From Rhodocyclaceae bacterium (lineage in GTDB: Bacteria > Pseudomonadota > Gammaproteobacteria > Burkholderiales > Rhodocyclaceae): a DNA stretch of 56,317 nt. Location of the stretch: contig JAGTRP010000024.1 in assembly GCA_018261935.1 (NCBI GenBank), positions 1-56,317 on the forward strand, written 5' to 3'. Shown here piece by piece: positions 46,845 through 56,317 of this stretch. The first letter of the stretch is position 1; each line of letters begins with the position of its first letter. Made by a program: the position numbers and the translations under genes. The notes below the pieces were generated by a model, which did no database searches, had not been told where the DNA came from, and saw only the letters and a list, made by a program, of their open reading frames with translations.

Positions 46845-48476
46845 TCAGAAGCGCTCGAAGTCGTGGGCCGACGGGGCAGCGCTGCTCCGTGCCGCCCCCT
46901 GCTTCTTGGCGGCAACGCCTACCGCCGGCTTGGCAACCGCCGGTGTCCGGACCGGCACGCTGCTGCCCGGGCCGCTCTCATTGACGGTGAAGAACTGCAT
47001 GAGATGCTGGAGCTGCTCGGCCTGGCTACCCATCTCTTCCGCCGTGGCTGCCAGCTCTTCCGAAGCCGAGGCGTTCTGCTGGGTAGCCTGGTTGAGCTGG
47101 CCCATGGCGCTGTTGATCTGGCCGACGCCGGCGGTCTGCTCCTGGCTGGCGGAAGCGATTTCCTGAACCAGGTCGGAAGTCTTGCGGATGCTCGGCACCA
47201 TGGCGTCCAGCAAATGTCCGGCCTTGTCGGCCAGCTTGACGCTGGAGCCGGCCAGTTCGCCGATCTCCTGGGCCGCCACCTGGCTCCTTTCGGCGAGCTT
47301 GCGCACTTCCGCCGCCACCACCGCGAACCCCTTGCCGTGCTCCCCGGCCCGGGCCGCCTCGATGGCGGCGTTCAGGGCCAGCAGGTTGGTCTGGTAGGCG
47401 ATGTCGTCGATGATGCCGATCTTGTCGGCGATCTGCTGCATCGCCGCCACCGTCTCCTTCACGGCGCCGCCCCCTTCCGCCGCTTCCGTGGCCGCCTTGC
47501 TCGCCATGTCGTCGGTGACCTTGGCGTTCTCGGTATTCTGGGTGATGGAAGCGGTCATCTGCTCCATGGAGGCTGTCGTTTCCTCCACCGAGGCCGCCTG
47601 CTCCGAGGAGGACTGGGACAGGGACTGGGCCGTCGCCGAGACCTCTTCCGCCGCGCTCGACAGGGCGTCCGCCGAGCCGCGCACTTCGCCGATGATGTGG
47701 GAAAGCTTGCCCACCATTTCCTGCATGGCCGCCAGCAACAGCCCCGTCTCGTCCTTGGACTTGACCTCGATGCGGGCCGTCAGGTCGCCGGCCGCCAGCT
47801 TGTTGGCGGTTTCCATGGCGTCCTGCAGCGGCCGGGTAATGGCCCGGGTGATGATGTAGCCGAAGACGATGGCGATCAGGATGGCGGCCACCGACAGGCT
47901 GACGATCAGCGTCAGGCTGGAGGAAACCAGGTCGTTCGCTTCCTTGCCCGACTCCTTCATCAATTCGGTCTGGAAGACGATCAGCTCGGAAACGGCCGCG
48001 ATGTAGGTTCCCTGGAGCTTGCGGGTGGTAGTCAGCAACTCGTGGGCCGCCTCCTCCTTCTTGCCGGCCTTCATGAGCTCCATGACGCTATCCTGGGAGC
48101 CGACGTAGGCGGCCCGGGCGTCCTTGACCTTCTTCAGCATTGCCAAGCCGCGCTCGCTCTTGACGGTCTTGTCCAGCTTGTCCAGGTTTTCCAGGATGGT
48201 CTTTCGGGCTTCGGCCACCCGGGCCAGCTCCTTCTTGACATCCTCTTCGTTATTGACCAGCAGCGCGTTCCGCAGGGCCCGGGCGATGATATTGACGTTG
48301 TCGATCATGTCGTTGGCCCAGACCGTCTTGGGAAAACGATCGTTGATCAACGCGTCGACTTCCTTGTTGATGCTGGAAAGGCGCAGCCCCCCGATGACCG
48401 CGACGATCATCAGAAGCACCGTGACAAGGCCATAGCCGATAGCGAGCTTGGTGCCGATTTTGAAATTGACGAACAT
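46845..48476 (-). CDS. Methyl-accepting chemotaxis protein with 4HB sensor and tether-like tail
   Basis: The 543-residue receptor has TM1 (about 10-30), a four-helix-bundle periplasmic sensor (about 31-188), TM2 (about 189-211), HAMP, and the signalling hairpin around [19 protein letters not shown] and [16 protein letters not shown]. After the signalling domain comes a 35-residue Ala/Pro linker ending in HDFERF. DFERF resembles the CheR-binding NWETF pentapeptide. The cheR gene is in the same operon. The ligand is not known. Confidence 0.93.
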   Translation of the reverse strand: MFVNFKIGTKLAIGYGLVTVLLMIVAVIGGLRLSSINKEVDALINDRFPKTVWANDMIDNVNIIARALRNALLVNNEEDVKKELARVAEARKTILENLDKLDKTVKSERGLAMLKKVKDARAAYVGSQDSVMELMKAGKKEEAAHELLTTTRKLQGTYIAAVSELIVFQTELMKESGKEANDLVSSSLTLIVSLSVAAILIAIVFGYIITRAITRPLQDAMETANKLAAGDLTARIEVKSKDETGLLLAAMQEMVGKLSHIIGEVRGSADALSSAAEEVSATAQSLSQSSSEQAASVEETTASMEQMTASITQNTENAKVTDDMASKAATEAAEGGGAVKETVAAMQQIADKIGIIDDIAYQTNLLALNAAIEAARAGEHGKGFAVVAAEVRKLAERSQVAAQEIGELAGSSVKLADKAGHLLDAMVPSIRKTSDLVQEIASASQEQTAGVGQINSAMGQLNQATQQNASASEELAATAEEMGSQAEQLQHLMQFFTVNESGPGSSVPVRTPAVAKPAVGVAAKKQGAARSSAAPSAHDFERF

Positions 48477-48495
48477 GTATCCTCCCGCTTTGGTT

Positions 48496-50712
48496 TTAGA
48501 GCGTTGGTTCCGGCAGTGCCTGCCGGTATTGAGTGCCTATCCTGGCTTTTTCTTCTTCGCCGCCGATGCAGCGCTGGATGAGTGCCTGTACATCCAGAAT
48601 GAGTGCCACCTCGCCGCTGCCGAGGATGGTCGAACCACCAATGCCCTGGAGGTGGCGGAATAGGCCGGCCAGGGGCTTGATGACGGTCTGGAACTCACCG
48701 CGCAGTTCGTCCACGACGATGCCGGCCTTGTGCCCGGCATAGCGCACCACCACCACACTTTCCCGCCGGGGCTGCTCGCCTGCGACCCCGAAGAGATTGC
48801 GCAGGCGCAGGAAAGGCAGGACTTCGCCGCGCAGATTGACGTAGTTGCGGTCCTTGCCGACATCCTGGAGCTCCAGGCATTCCACCACGTTGTCCAGGGG
48901 TATGACGTAGGAAGCTTGTTCCACCCCGACCAGGAAACCGTCGATGATGGCCAGGGTCAGAGGCAGGCGGATGGTGAAACAGGTGCCCCGCCCCAGTTCC
49001 GTCTTGACTTCGACGCTGCCCCGCAGGGCCTGGATGTTCTTGCGCACCACATCCATCCCGACGCCGCGTCCCGACAGGTTCGACACCTGGTCGGCGGTGG
49101 AAAAGCCGGGCTCGAAGATGAGGTTGATGATTTCCTGTTCCGACAACACTTGGCCGGCATTGACCAGGCCGCGCTCGACGGCCTTGGCCCGGACCTTCTC
49201 GGCATTGATGCCGCCCCCGTTGTCGGACACCTCGATGACGATGCTGCCCGAGTCATGGTAGGCGTTGAGCTCGACCCGGCCCCGGGCCGCCTTGCCCTTG
49301 GCCGTCCGGGCCTCGGTGGATTCGATGCCGTGGTCCATGGCGTTGCGCACCAGGTGCATGAGGGGATCGCCGATCTTCTCCACCACCGACTTGTCCAGCT
49401 CGGTCTCGCCTCCCCGGATGGCCAGTTCGATGTCCTTCCCCAATTCCTTGCTGATGTCCCGCACCACCCGGTGGAAGCGGTTGAAGGTCTCGCCGATCTG
49501 CACCATGCGCAGCTGCAGGGCGGCATCCCGGATGTCTTCCACCAGCCGGTTGAGGATGGAGGTGGATTCCACCAGGGCCATCTGGCCGCTCTGCAAGGCT
49601 GCCAGGTTGGCGCTGGCCCCGGCGATGACCAGTTCGCCGACCAGATCGATGAGCTGGTCGAGCTTGTCGGCCTGGACCCGGATCAACCGGGCCTCCGCCG
49701 CCTTCTTCTCGTTCACGTGCTTCTGCTTGATGACGGCGGCTTCCACCAGTTCCGGCTGGACCACATGGTTTTCCACCAGGATTTCGCCCAGGGGGTGAAG
49801 CGGTTCGCCGCCCTCGGCGAGATTCTCCATATTGTGCTTCTGCTGCACGCAGAGCCCCGCATCCAGCTCCTGCTGGGTGAGGGCTCCACTCTTCACCAGG
49901 ATCTCCCCCAGCCGCATGTTTTCTTCCGGCAGGGCTTCGATGACGGCGATGTAGTCCTTGACCCAGCTATGAGGGGGCAGGATGTGCAGTTCGCATTCGT
50001 CCCGGACGAAATCGAAGACCCGCTCGATGGTCGCCTTGTCCGCCGCGCTGCAAAAATTGACCTCGAATCCCAGGTAGCAGCTCTCCGGGTCCATGGCCTC
50101 GGCCGCGGGCAGGGCATCGAAGACGGTCACCATGTGGACGATTTCGCCCAGACTCTGCAGGTAACGCAGGAAGGCCAGCGGATCCATGCCGTTCCTCAGC
50201 ACGTCCTGGCCGAAGCGCACGGAAATATGCCAGGCGTCGTTGGCCACCCGGCCGCCGCCGCGGGTCTCGACGTCGCCCACCGGGATATCGGGAGCGGTTT
50301 GTTTCGCCGGGGCGGCGACGGCTCCCCCGCCCAGGTAGGCAGCGAGCTTTCCGATGAGGACCCCATCCTGTTCGCTGGCCAGTTCCTGATCGGTCAGAAG
50401 CCCCTCTTCCACCTTGTCGAGCATGCCCACCAGATGGTCGCTGCCGGCCAGCAGGAGGGCGATGAGTTCTCCCGACAGGGAAAGCTCGTTGTTGCGCACC
50501 CGATCGAGGACATTTTCCAGGGAATGGGTGAAGCGCTCGATGGGCTTGATTTCCGCTACGCCCGCCGCTCCCTTGACGGTGTGGGCGGCCCGGAAAATCG
50601 CGTTGATCAGCTCGGGGTCGCGCTCCCCCTGCCCCAGGCGCATGAGCCCGGCTTCAAGCTCCGCAATCTGGTCCCGGGCTTCGTGTACGAATACCTGAAC
50701 GATTTCTTCCAT
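48496..50712 (-). CDS. cheA: Chemotaxis histidine kinase CheA with MshEN-like insert
   Basis: CheA is the central chemotaxis kinase. The 738-residue protein has P1/HPt with [10 protein letters not shown] (H44), then a linker. A repeat pair follows at 267-291 ([20 protein letters not shown]) and 307-331 ([20 protein letters not shown]), where the MshEN c-di-GMP-binding pattern can be read. P3 dimerisation (about 350-410), P4 ATPase with [13 protein letters not shown] and a C-terminal P5 CheW-like domain complete the protein. A P2 domain is not evident. It lies between the STAS gene and the chemoreceptor gene. Confidence 0.94.
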   Translation of the reverse strand: MEEIVQVFVHEARDQIAELEAGLMRLGQGERDPELINAIFRAAHTVKGAAGVAEIKPIERFTHSLENVLDRVRNNELSLSGELIALLLAGSDHLVGMLDKVEEGLLTDQELASEQDGVLIGKLAAYLGGGAVAAPAKQTAPDIPVGDVETRGGGRVANDAWHISVRFGQDVLRNGMDPLAFLRYLQSLGEIVHMVTVFDALPAAEAMDPESCYLGFEVNFCSAADKATIERVFDFVRDECELHILPPHSWVKDYIAVIEALPEENMRLGEILVKSGALTQQELDAGLCVQQKHNMENLAEGGEPLHPLGEILVENHVVQPELVEAAVIKQKHVNEKKAAEARLIRVQADKLDQLIDLVGELVIAGASANLAALQSGQMALVESTSILNRLVEDIRDAALQLRMVQIGETFNRFHRVVRDISKELGKDIELAIRGGETELDKSVVEKIGDPLMHLVRNAMDHGIESTEARTAKGKAARGRVELNAYHDSGSIVIEVSDNGGGINAEKVRAKAVERGLVNAGQVLSEQEIINLIFEPGFSTADQVSNLSGRGVGMDVVRKNIQALRGSVEVKTELGRGTCFTIRLPLTLAIIDGFLVGVEQASYVIPLDNVVECLELQDVGKDRNYVNLRGEVLPFLRLRNLFGVAGEQPRRESVVVVRYAGHKAGIVVDELRGEFQTVIKPLAGLFRHLQGIGGSTILGSGEVALILDVQALIQRCIGGEEEKARIGTQYRQALPEPTL

Positions 50713-50741
50713 TGTGCCTCCGGCGCCTTGCTGGTTTTGTC

Positions 50742-51047
50742 TCAGGCGGCTTCGGCGGCCAGGATGACGAGGGGATCGCCAAAGTGGGCCGCCATGTTGT
50801 AAAAGTCGATGACCTCCCGCACTGCCGGGCTATGTTCGACAATCCGCATGGCCTTGCCGTGACGGGTCGCCTCCTGCTTGGTGAGGATGAGCAACTGGAG
50901 GCCGGCGGTATCCATTTCCTCCACCCGGGACAGGTCGAGATCGAGCCGGTCCACGGGGGCGAGGGCCGCCATGAGTTCGTCCTTGAGCCCGGCGGCGTTG
51001 TAGATGGTCAGATTGCGGTCGATCGAAAGGCAGGTATGGGTTCCCAT
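50742..51047 (-). CDS. STAS-domain protein
   Basis: The 101-residue protein is a single STAS domain, as in anti-sigma-factor antagonists, with LTIYNAAGLKDELMAAL and LDLDLSRVEEMDTAGLQLLIL. The usual phospho-acceptor Ser/Thr before the loop is replaced by the DTAGLQ sequence, where T is the candidate site. It lies in the chemotaxis operon, with its start overlapping the upstream receptor gene by one base. A role in coupling a partner switch to taxis is inferred from position. Confidence 0.88.
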   Translation of the reverse strand: MGTHTCLSIDRNLTIYNAAGLKDELMAALAPVDRLDLDLSRVEEMDTAGLQLLILTKQEATRHGKAMRIVEHSPAVREVIDFYNMAAHFGDPLVILAAEAA

Positions 51048-52321
51048 CAGAAAAGCTCCACTTTGAGCCCGCTGTCGGCGGCCGGGGCCGTTGCCCCCGG
51101 CACGCCCCCGTGATGCAATTGGCGCTGGGACTGCATGACGTAGCTGTCGAAAATCTGCTCCAGGTGCTGGGACATGGACTCGTCGGCCAGGGAGACATCG
51201 TCCGGGTGTTCCAGGCGGTCGGCCAGGCGGCCCAGGAAGTCGTTGAGCCGGCCCAGGGCGTCGGTCACGGTTTCGATCTGCTGGCGGGTGACGTCCTGGA
51301 ACTGGACGCTGGCGATGGCATCCATGAACATGCTGGCCAGGGCCTGGCTGCTGTCGGCGATGGTTCCCATGACATCCGCCTGGCTGGTGGCCAGACCGGC
51401 ATAGTCGCTGCCCAGCTCGGCCAACTGGGCGGCGAAGCGGTCGAGGACGGCCTGGTCCTTCTCTAGATTCGCCTGGGACAGCTTGTCCTTGAACTGGGAC
51501 TCGATGGAACTAGCCATGTCCACGATGCCCTGGTTGATCCGGTTGACGGCATCGCCGGTTTCGTTCGAGAGCTTGCGCACCTCGTCGGCTACCACCGCGA
51601 AGCCCCGCCCCGCCTCCCCGGCCCGGGCCGCCTCGATGGCGGCGTTGAGGGCGAGCAGATTGGTCTGCTTGGCGATTTCCCGGATGAGCTGCACCAGGGA
51701 TTCCAGGGAATGGGCCGCCCGCACCACTTCGGCCACCCGTTCCTGGTCGCGGCGGCCTTCGCCGATGCGCTCGTCGATGTACTGGCGCATGGTCTGGATC
51801 AGCTGCTGGTTCTGTTCGATGCGAGCCGTCGTGGCGGCGGCGTTTTTCGCCGACTCGTCATTGCTCTCGTTGACGAAGCGGTCCAGTTGGGAGATCGTGC
51901 CGTCGATGACGTTAAGGCGCTCCACGATGTGGTAGGCGGCTTTCTCCGTATCTTCGATGGTCAGGGCCAGCTGCCGGCTGACCGTGTCGCGGAAGCCACT
52001 GAAATGGCGCAGCTCGGCGGCCACCTGGGCCACCGCCTCGTCCCGCGCCGATTCAAGCTTGCCGGGCCGGGAATATTCCGTCTCGCGCCCCAGGTGCTGA
52101 TCCTTGAAAAAGGCCGCCGCCACCAGGCGCTGCCCGAAATGGGTCGCCAGGACGATGACCACCGCCCCGATCATGTCGCCGAAAGGAACGCTCAGCCCCA
52201 GCCCGGGCAGGAAAACCTCATGGAACCAGGCGTTGAGGAAATAGACTGCCAGCGCAGCGCCCAGGGTGATGACGCTGACCACGAGCAGGAGCCGGCGGCC
52301 ATACGCAGAACGGTCGTCCAT
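51047..52321 (-). CDS. Methyl-accepting chemotaxis protein, short N terminus
   Basis: The 424-residue protein has two helices at about 12-29 and 45-62 with hardly any periplasmic loop, no clear HAMP, and then a signalling domain with [20 protein letters not shown] and [20 protein letters not shown]. About 160 residues follow the hairpin, including [20 protein letters not shown], and it ends in LKVELF. The small membrane part suggests sensing of an internal or membrane signal such as redox state. The gene starts two bases after the response regulator stop. Confidence 0.88.
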   Translation of the reverse strand: MDDRSAYGRRLLLVVSVITLGAALAVYFLNAWFHEVFLPGLGLSVPFGDMIGAVVIVLATHFGQRLVAAAFFKDQHLGRETEYSRPGKLESARDEAVAQVAAELRHFSGFRDTVSRQLALTIEDTEKAAYHIVERLNVIDGTISQLDRFVNESNDESAKNAAATTARIEQNQQLIQTMRQYIDERIGEGRRDQERVAEVVRAAHSLESLVQLIREIAKQTNLLALNAAIEAARAGEAGRGFAVVADEVRKLSNETGDAVNRINQGIVDMASSIESQFKDKLSQANLEKDQAVLDRFAAQLAELGSDYAGLATSQADVMGTIADSSQALASMFMDAIASVQFQDVTRQQIETVTDALGRLNDFLGRLADRLEHPDDVSLADESMSQHLEQIFDSYVMQSQRQLHHGGVPGATAPAADSGLKVELF

Positions 52322-52323
52322 GG

Positions 52324-52689
52324 TCAGCGCATCACAAGCTTGATGGTGTTCAGCAGTTCGTCCGCCGTCGCCGGCTTGACCAGCCAGCCTGAAGCGCCGG
52401 CCGCCTTGGCCTCGGCGCGCTTCGACTGCTGGGATTCGGTAGTGAGGAAGAGGATGGGCATGAACTTGTAGGCCGGCAGCTTGCGGACTTCCTTGATGAA
52501 GTCGATACCGTTCATGCCGGGCATGTTCAGATCCGTGATCAGAAGATCGATCTTGGCGTTGGCGGTGAATTTCTTCATCGCCTCGGCAGCGTTGCCGGCT
52601 TTCTCGACGGCGTAGCCGGCCTTGGCAAGGACATTGGAAATACTGAGAAGAATGGTCGCCGAATCATCGACCAAAAGAATGGTTTTCAT
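52324..52689 (-). CDS. CheY-like response regulator
   Basis: The 121-residue protein is a lone receiver domain with acidic pair D8/D9, acceptor D53 ([11 protein letters not shown]), TTES and KPAT. It is the first gene of the chemotaxis operon and is the obvious candidate for the diffusible CheA output. ATG 52689 has an excellent GGAGGTC ribosome site; upstream in-frame codons are not needed. Confidence 0.95.
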   Translation of the reverse strand: MKTILLVDDSATILLSISNVLAKAGYAVEKAGNAAEAMKKFTANAKIDLLITDLNMPGMNGIDFIKEVRKLPAYKFMPILFLTTESQQSKRAEAKAAGASGWLVKPATADELLNTIKLVMR

Positions 52690-52916
52690 CTGACCTCCGG
52701 AAAAGTCGGTTTGACGTGGATCAACGCTGACCATAGTGCCTTTCCGGAACAGGGATGTCAGTCAGCGGAAACGGATTCTTTAGGGTCATTTGCTGAATCC
52801 TTGTAAGGAAAATCCTAACGAGAACCGCGGCGAACCAATTCCGGCCCGGCAATGCCCAATCGGGAGTGCCGTAGGGATCAACGCCGTTGCGGCGCCCCAG
52901 TCACCCGAGGACCCAA

Positions 52917-54188
52917 GTGAACGCCCCCACCGAGAACGAGCCCACCCCGGCCCAGGGCAACCTGGCCACCCGCTACCGACGGCTGCGCGGCCGGACGGAG
53001 GCCCTCGCCGAACCGCTGAGCGAAGGCGACATGACCGTCCAGTCCATGGACGACGCCAGTCCGACCAAGTGGCACCTGGCCCACACCACCTGGTTCTTCG
53101 AGGAATTCCTCCTCGCCCCCGCCCTGCCGGGCTATCGCCTCTTTGCCGACGATTACCGCTACCTTTTCAATTCCTACTACGAGAGCGTCGGCCCCCGCCA
53201 TCCCCGTCCCCGCCGCGGGCTCCTGACCCGCCCCCCCCTGGCGGAAATCCTCGCCTACCGCCGGGCGGTGGACGAGGCCATGGCCAGCCTTTTCACCGGC
53301 GGCATCGCCCCGGCCACGGCCGCCCTGGTGGAACTGGGGCTGCAGCACGAAGAGCAGCACCAGGAACTGCTGCTCACCGACATCCTGCATCTTTTTGCCC
53401 AGAATCCCCTGGCGCCGGCCTACCGCCCCGTCCTCTCCCCCGGGGAGCCGGCGGGGAGCGCCCCACCACCGGCCTGGGTCGAATTCGCCGGCGGACAGGC
53501 CGAAATCGGCCACGGCGGCAAGGGCTTCGCCTTCGACTGCGAAGGGCCTCGCCATGCCGTCCTGCTGCGCCCCTACGCCCTCGCCGGCCGCCCCGTCAGC
53601 AACGGGGAATGGCTCGAATTCATGGCCGACGGGGGCTATCGCCAGGCAACCCTGTGGCTGTCCGACGGCTGGGCCCGGGTCCGGGCCGAGGACTGGAGCG
53701 CCCCCCTCTATTGGGAGAACCGGGACGGCGAATGGTGGCAGATGAGCCTGCGGGGCCGGCAGCGGGTGGACGGGCAGGCGCCGGTCTGCCAGATCAGCTA
53801 CTTCGAGGCCGACGCCTTCGCCCGCTGGGCCGGAAAGCGCCTGCCCACGGAATGGGAATGGGAAAACGCCGCTACCGGGCTTCCCGTCGCCGGGAATTTC
53901 CTGGCCAGCGGCCAGTTGCAGCCCGGCCCGGCGGGCGGCGAAGGACTGCAGCAGCTCTACGGCGACGTCTGGGAATGGACCGCCAGCGCCTTTCTCCCCT
54001 ACCCCGGCTTCCGGCCCGCCCCAGGCGCCGTGGGCGAGTACAACGGCAAGTTCATGTGCGGCCAGTTCGTGCTGCGGGGCGGCTCCTGCGCCAGTCCCGA
54101 AAGCCACCTGCGCCCCACCTACCGCAACTTCTTCTATCCCCACCAGCGCTGGCAGTTCAGCGGCCTGCGCCTGGCCGACGACCGATGA
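52917..54188 (+). CDS. egtB: Ergothioneine biosynthesis protein EgtB
   Basis: EgtB is a non-heme iron enzyme that joins trimethylhistidine to a thiol donor (cysteine or gamma-glutamylcysteine) with O2, giving a sulfoxide. The 423-residue protein has a DinB-like N-terminal domain with the iron ligands in KWHLAHTTW (H56) and QHEEQHQE (H144, H148). A C-terminal FGE-sulfatase-like domain ends in FVLRGGSCASPESHLRPTYR. The GTG 52917 start has GAGG upstream. It overlaps egtD by ATGA. EgtC, EgtE and EgtA are not seen nearby. Confidence 0.92.
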   Translation: MNAPTENEPTPAQGNLATRYRRLRGRTEALAEPLSEGDMTVQSMDDASPTKWHLAHTTWFFEEFLLAPALPGYRLFADDYRYLFNSYYESVGPRHPRPRRGLLTRPPLAEILAYRRAVDEAMASLFTGGIAPATAALVELGLQHEEQHQELLLTDILHLFAQNPLAPAYRPVLSPGEPAGSAPPPAWVEFAGGQAEIGHGGKGFAFDCEGPRHAVLLRPYALAGRPVSNGEWLEFMADGGYRQATLWLSDGWARVRAEDWSAPLYWENRDGEWWQMSLRGRQRVDGQAPVCQISYFEADAFARWAGKRLPTEWEWENAATGLPVAGNFLASGQLQPGPAGGEGLQQLYGDVWEWTASAFLPYPGFRPAPGAVGEYNGKFMCGQFVLRGGSCASPESHLRPTYRNFFYPHQRWQFSGLRLADDR

Positions 54189-55144
54189 ACTCCCTGCCCC
54201 ACCTGAACGGCCGGGCAGCCTTGGCCTGGGCTGCCCTGGAAGGCCTGGCGCAGCCGCAGAAGCGCATTCCCTGCACCTGGCTGTACGACCAGCGGGGATC
54301 GGAACTCTTCGAGCAGATCACCGACCTCCCCGAGTATTACCCGACCCGGACCGAAATCGACCTCCTGCGGCGGCATGCCCGGGAGATGGCCGCAGCGGTG
54401 GGCTGCGCGGCGGTGGTAATCGAGATCGGCAGCGGCTCCAGCCGCAAGACGCCCCTCCTCCTGCGCGAACTGCAGGCGCCCCGGGCCTACGTCCCCATCG
54501 ATATCGCTCCCCATTGCCTGGAAGCTTCGGTGGCCAGCCTCAAGGCCCAATTCACCGACCTGCCCATGTATCCGCTGGTGGCCGACTTCAATCAGCCCCT
54601 GCGCCTGCCCGCCGAATTGCCCACGCCGGCCGGCCGGCACCTCTGCTTCTTTCCCGGTTCCACCATCGGCAACCTGGACCCGGCGGAAGCCCTCGCTTTC
54701 CTGCGCCGCATGGCCGATACCCTGGGGCCCGAGGCCAGGATGCTGGTCGGGGTGGACACCACCCGCGACCCGGCCGCCCTCATCCCCGCGTACGACGATC
54801 CCAGCGGCGTCACGGCGGCGTTCAACCTCAATCTCCTGGCGCGCCTCAACCGGGAACTGGAAAGCGACTTCGATCTCGCCGCCTTCCGCCATGAGGCCCG
54901 CTATGACCACCACCGCGGGCGCATCGAGATGCACCTGGTCAGCCGCCGCCCCCAGGAAGTCCACCTGCTGGGCAAGACGTTCCGCTTCGCCGCCGGAGAG
55001 TCCATCCATACCGAGAATTCCCACAAGTACCCGGTGGACCAGTTCCAAACCCTCGCTCAGGCTGCCGGCTGGCAGCCCGCCGGGTGCTGGACGGACGGCG
55101 AGGAGCATTTCAGCATCCATCTCCTGGGCCGTCGGCGCTCCTAA
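54185..55144 (+). CDS. egtD: L-histidine N-alpha-methyltransferase EgtD
   Basis: EgtD makes N-alpha-trimethyl-L-histidine (hercynine) with three S-adenosylmethionine molecules. The 319-residue protein shows YDQRGSELFEQITDLPEYYPTRTE, the SAM motif IEIGSGSSRKT, PIDIAPHCLE and FFPGSTIGNLDP. Near the C terminus is the histidine-binding IHTENSHKYPVDQF. It starts inside the egtB stop (ATGA), so both steps to the sulfoxide are coordinated. Confidence 0.95.
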   Translation: MNSLPHLNGRAALAWAALEGLAQPQKRIPCTWLYDQRGSELFEQITDLPEYYPTRTEIDLLRRHAREMAAAVGCAAVVIEIGSGSSRKTPLLLRELQAPRAYVPIDIAPHCLEASVASLKAQFTDLPMYPLVADFNQPLRLPAELPTPAGRHLCFFPGSTIGNLDPAEALAFLRRMADTLGPEARMLVGVDTTRDPAALIPAYDDPSGVTAAFNLNLLARLNRELESDFDLAAFRHEARYDHHRGRIEMHLVSRRPQEVHLLGKTFRFAAGESIHTENSHKYPVDQFQTLAQAAGWQPAGCWTDGEEHFSIHLLGRRRS

Positions 55145-55225
55145 GCCAAGACATTCCACCTACGACATCGCGGCGCCGACATTACAGCTTTCCCCCCCTT
55201 CGATCGCCAGGGGCCGGGACATAGC

Positions 55226-55291
55226 ATGGAACCCTTGTCGGAATATTGGAACATCATGGAGAGCACCCTGGGCGATCACGACGCGGCATGA
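55226..55291 (+). CDS. Putative 21-residue micro-ORF upstream of kinase
   Basis: A small frame starting at ATG 55226 (MEPLSEYWNIMESTLGDHDAA) ends in TGA overlapping the kinase ATG as ATGA. There is only a weak GGGAC upstream. It may be a leader peptide that couples translation to the kinase, or chance. Confidence 0.3.
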   Translation: MEPLSEYWNIMESTLGDHDAA

Positions 55292-56317
55292 ATACCTTCC
55301 AAGACCCGTTTTCCCCTCTACCTCACGACGGAGGTGCGCCAGCGGCACCTATCGCCAAGGGACGGGCGCGCGGTCCGGAGCGGCGGCGCGGCGAGCGGCG
55401 GACCGGCCCGATCCCCCTGCGGGACAGATTGACGCGCCTGCGCTTCGCGGCCCAGGCGGCCGGCTTTGGCGTCTACGACATCGACTGCTTGAGCGGCGAA
55501 ATTCACTGGTCGCCCGAATTGAAGGCGATCGCCGGCCTATCCCCGGACGACACCCTGATCACCTACGAGCGCTTCGCCCAACTCCTGCACCCCGATGACC
55601 GGGAGCGCATCATGGCCAAGATCGCGGCCGCCCGGGATCCCGGGGGCAATGTCGAATTCGAGGACGAGTATCGGCTGCTGCGTCCGGATGGGACGGTTCG
55701 CTGGGTGAGAGCCAAGGGCCGTACCTTCTTTGCCGACGACGGCGGGAAACGACACCCGCTAGGCGCCACCGGCATCGTCATGGACATCACCGAGCGCAAG
55801 CACCTGGAGGAAACCCTGCAGCAGATGAACGGGGAACTGGAGCGCCGGGTCGAGGAACGCACCGCCGAGCTGTCCCGGGCCAACGAAGAGTTGGTGCGCA
55901 GCAACCTGGAGCTGCAGCAATTCGGCTACGTCGCCGCCCACGACCTGCAGACGCCGCTGCGCTCCATCAACGGCTTCGCCCAGCTCCTGCAACAGGAATT
56001 CCAGGGCCGCCTGGGCGACCAGGCCGATGTCTGGATCGGCCAGCTGGTGCACCACGTGGAGCGCATGCACGAGCTCATCCAGGATCTGCTGGCCTATTCG
56101 AAGGTAAATTCCCCGGGACGGCCCTACGAGCCCACGGATTTCAACCGGCTCTTCGACGACATCGTCGCTTCCTTCCAGGCCGCCCTCCGCCAGAGCGGGG
56201 CCACCGTCACCCGGGATGTGCTGCCCACCGTGCCGGGCGACCGCGTCCAGCTCGCCCAGGTCCTGCAGAACCTCATCGGCAACGCCCTCAAGTACCACGG
56301 CCGGGAGCCGCCCCGGG
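55288..56317 (+). CDS. PAS sensor histidine kinase (C terminus outside window)
   Basis: The visible 343 codons start with a 40-residue basic tail, then a PAS/PAC domain (about 52-170, AAGFGVYDIDCLSGEIHW to GIVMDITERKH). A coiled-coil linker (ERRVEERTAELSRANEELV) leads to a HisKA box AAHDLQTPLRSI (H218), and the ATPase N box NLIGNALKYHG is reached just before the window ends. No membrane helix is seen, so it is cytoplasmic. The DITERK PAS end and the HisKA type resemble those of the kinase at 1-2373. The gene follows egtD after 143 bases with no visible terminator. Confidence 0.9.
   Translation, partial: MNTFQDPFSPLPHDGGAPAAPIAKGRARGPERRRGERRTGPIPLRDRLTRLRFAAQAAGFGVYDIDCLSGEIHWSPELKAIAGLSPDDTLITYERFAQLLHPDDRERIMAKIAAARDPGGNVEFEDEYRLLRPDGTVRWVRAKGRTFFADDGGKRHPLGATGIVMDITERKHLEETLQQMNGELERRVEERTAELSRANEELVRSNLELQQFGYVAAHDLQTPLRSINGFAQLLQQEFQGRLGDQADVWIGQLVHHVERMHELIQDLLAYSKVNSPGRPYEPTDFNRLFDDIVASFQAALRQSGATVTRDVLPTVPGDRVQLAQVLQNLIGNALKYHGREPPR

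Noticed and set aside
48730-50802. 690-codon plus-strand frame opposite cheA
   Set aside because: Shadow frame without motifs; cheA is unambiguous on the other strand.
52790-55144. Single 784-codon frame spanning the egtB and egtD region
   Set aside because: Only its last 319 codons are real (egtD); the first part is the wrong frame across egtB.

Overview
The window reads as a chromosome segment of a high-GC betaproteobacterium, most likely a Rhodocyclaceae-type sulfur-metabolising, motile respirer. This assignment is inferred from the rimP-nusA-infB-rbfA-truB-rpsO-pnp order, the PHP-yciO-M50-trpS-scpA-scpB-rluB run, the Sox and flavocytochrome c genes and the codon bias; no 16S gene is present. 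No insertion sequence, integrase, prophage or CRISPR array was seen.

Layout: (1) 1-2373, a truncated membrane PAS histidine kinase. (2) 2766-5225, a sulfate-binding protein, an EAL phosphodiesterase and an RBBP9-type hydrolase. (3) 5298-10662, a five-gene operon read leftwards: rhodanese, cysteine synthase, serine acetyltransferase, SrpI-type family 2A encapsulin shell and a cysteine desulfurase with a long N-terminal cargo domain. This is a sulfur-storage nanocompartment locus, and its cargo domain carries an in-frame palindromic repeat insertion. (4) 11167-12084, a lower-GC hydrolase. (5) 12239-18905, sulfide and thiosulfate oxidation: fccAB, then soxY-Z-A-X, a YeeE/YedE permease, a thioredoxin and a TolC-like protein, with no soxB or soxCD. 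(6) 19495-23528, a four-gene operon, DUF3348 - DUF802 (MotA/ExbB-like membrane core with a long tail) - MotB/OmpA-like - DUF2894. It looks like an uncharacterised ion-driven stator-type machine and is the best candidate here for an undescribed system. (7) 23680-33351, tRNA-Arg, tRNA-Pro, dksA and the transcription/translation operon from rimP to pnp, with visible promoters, terminators and RNA hairpins. (8) 33352-41770, the rluB/scpBA/trpS/PHP operon with a three-gene glycosyl-transfer module inside it. (9) 41932-43828, a NarX/NarL-type two-component pair. (10) 43841-52689, a nine-gene chemotaxis operon (response regulator, MCP, STAS, cheA, MCP, cheW, cheR, cheD, cheB). Its CheB lacks the phospho-acceptor Asp, and its CheA carries an MshEN-like repeat pair. 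(11) 52917-55144, egtB-egtD for ergothioneine. (12) 55288-end, a second truncated PAS histidine kinase.

Sulfur is the main theme: sulfate capture, cysteine synthesis and encapsulated desulfuration, sulfide/thiosulfate oxidation and ergothioneine all fall within 56 kb. All functional statements rest on reading translated motifs by eye; no database search was run.
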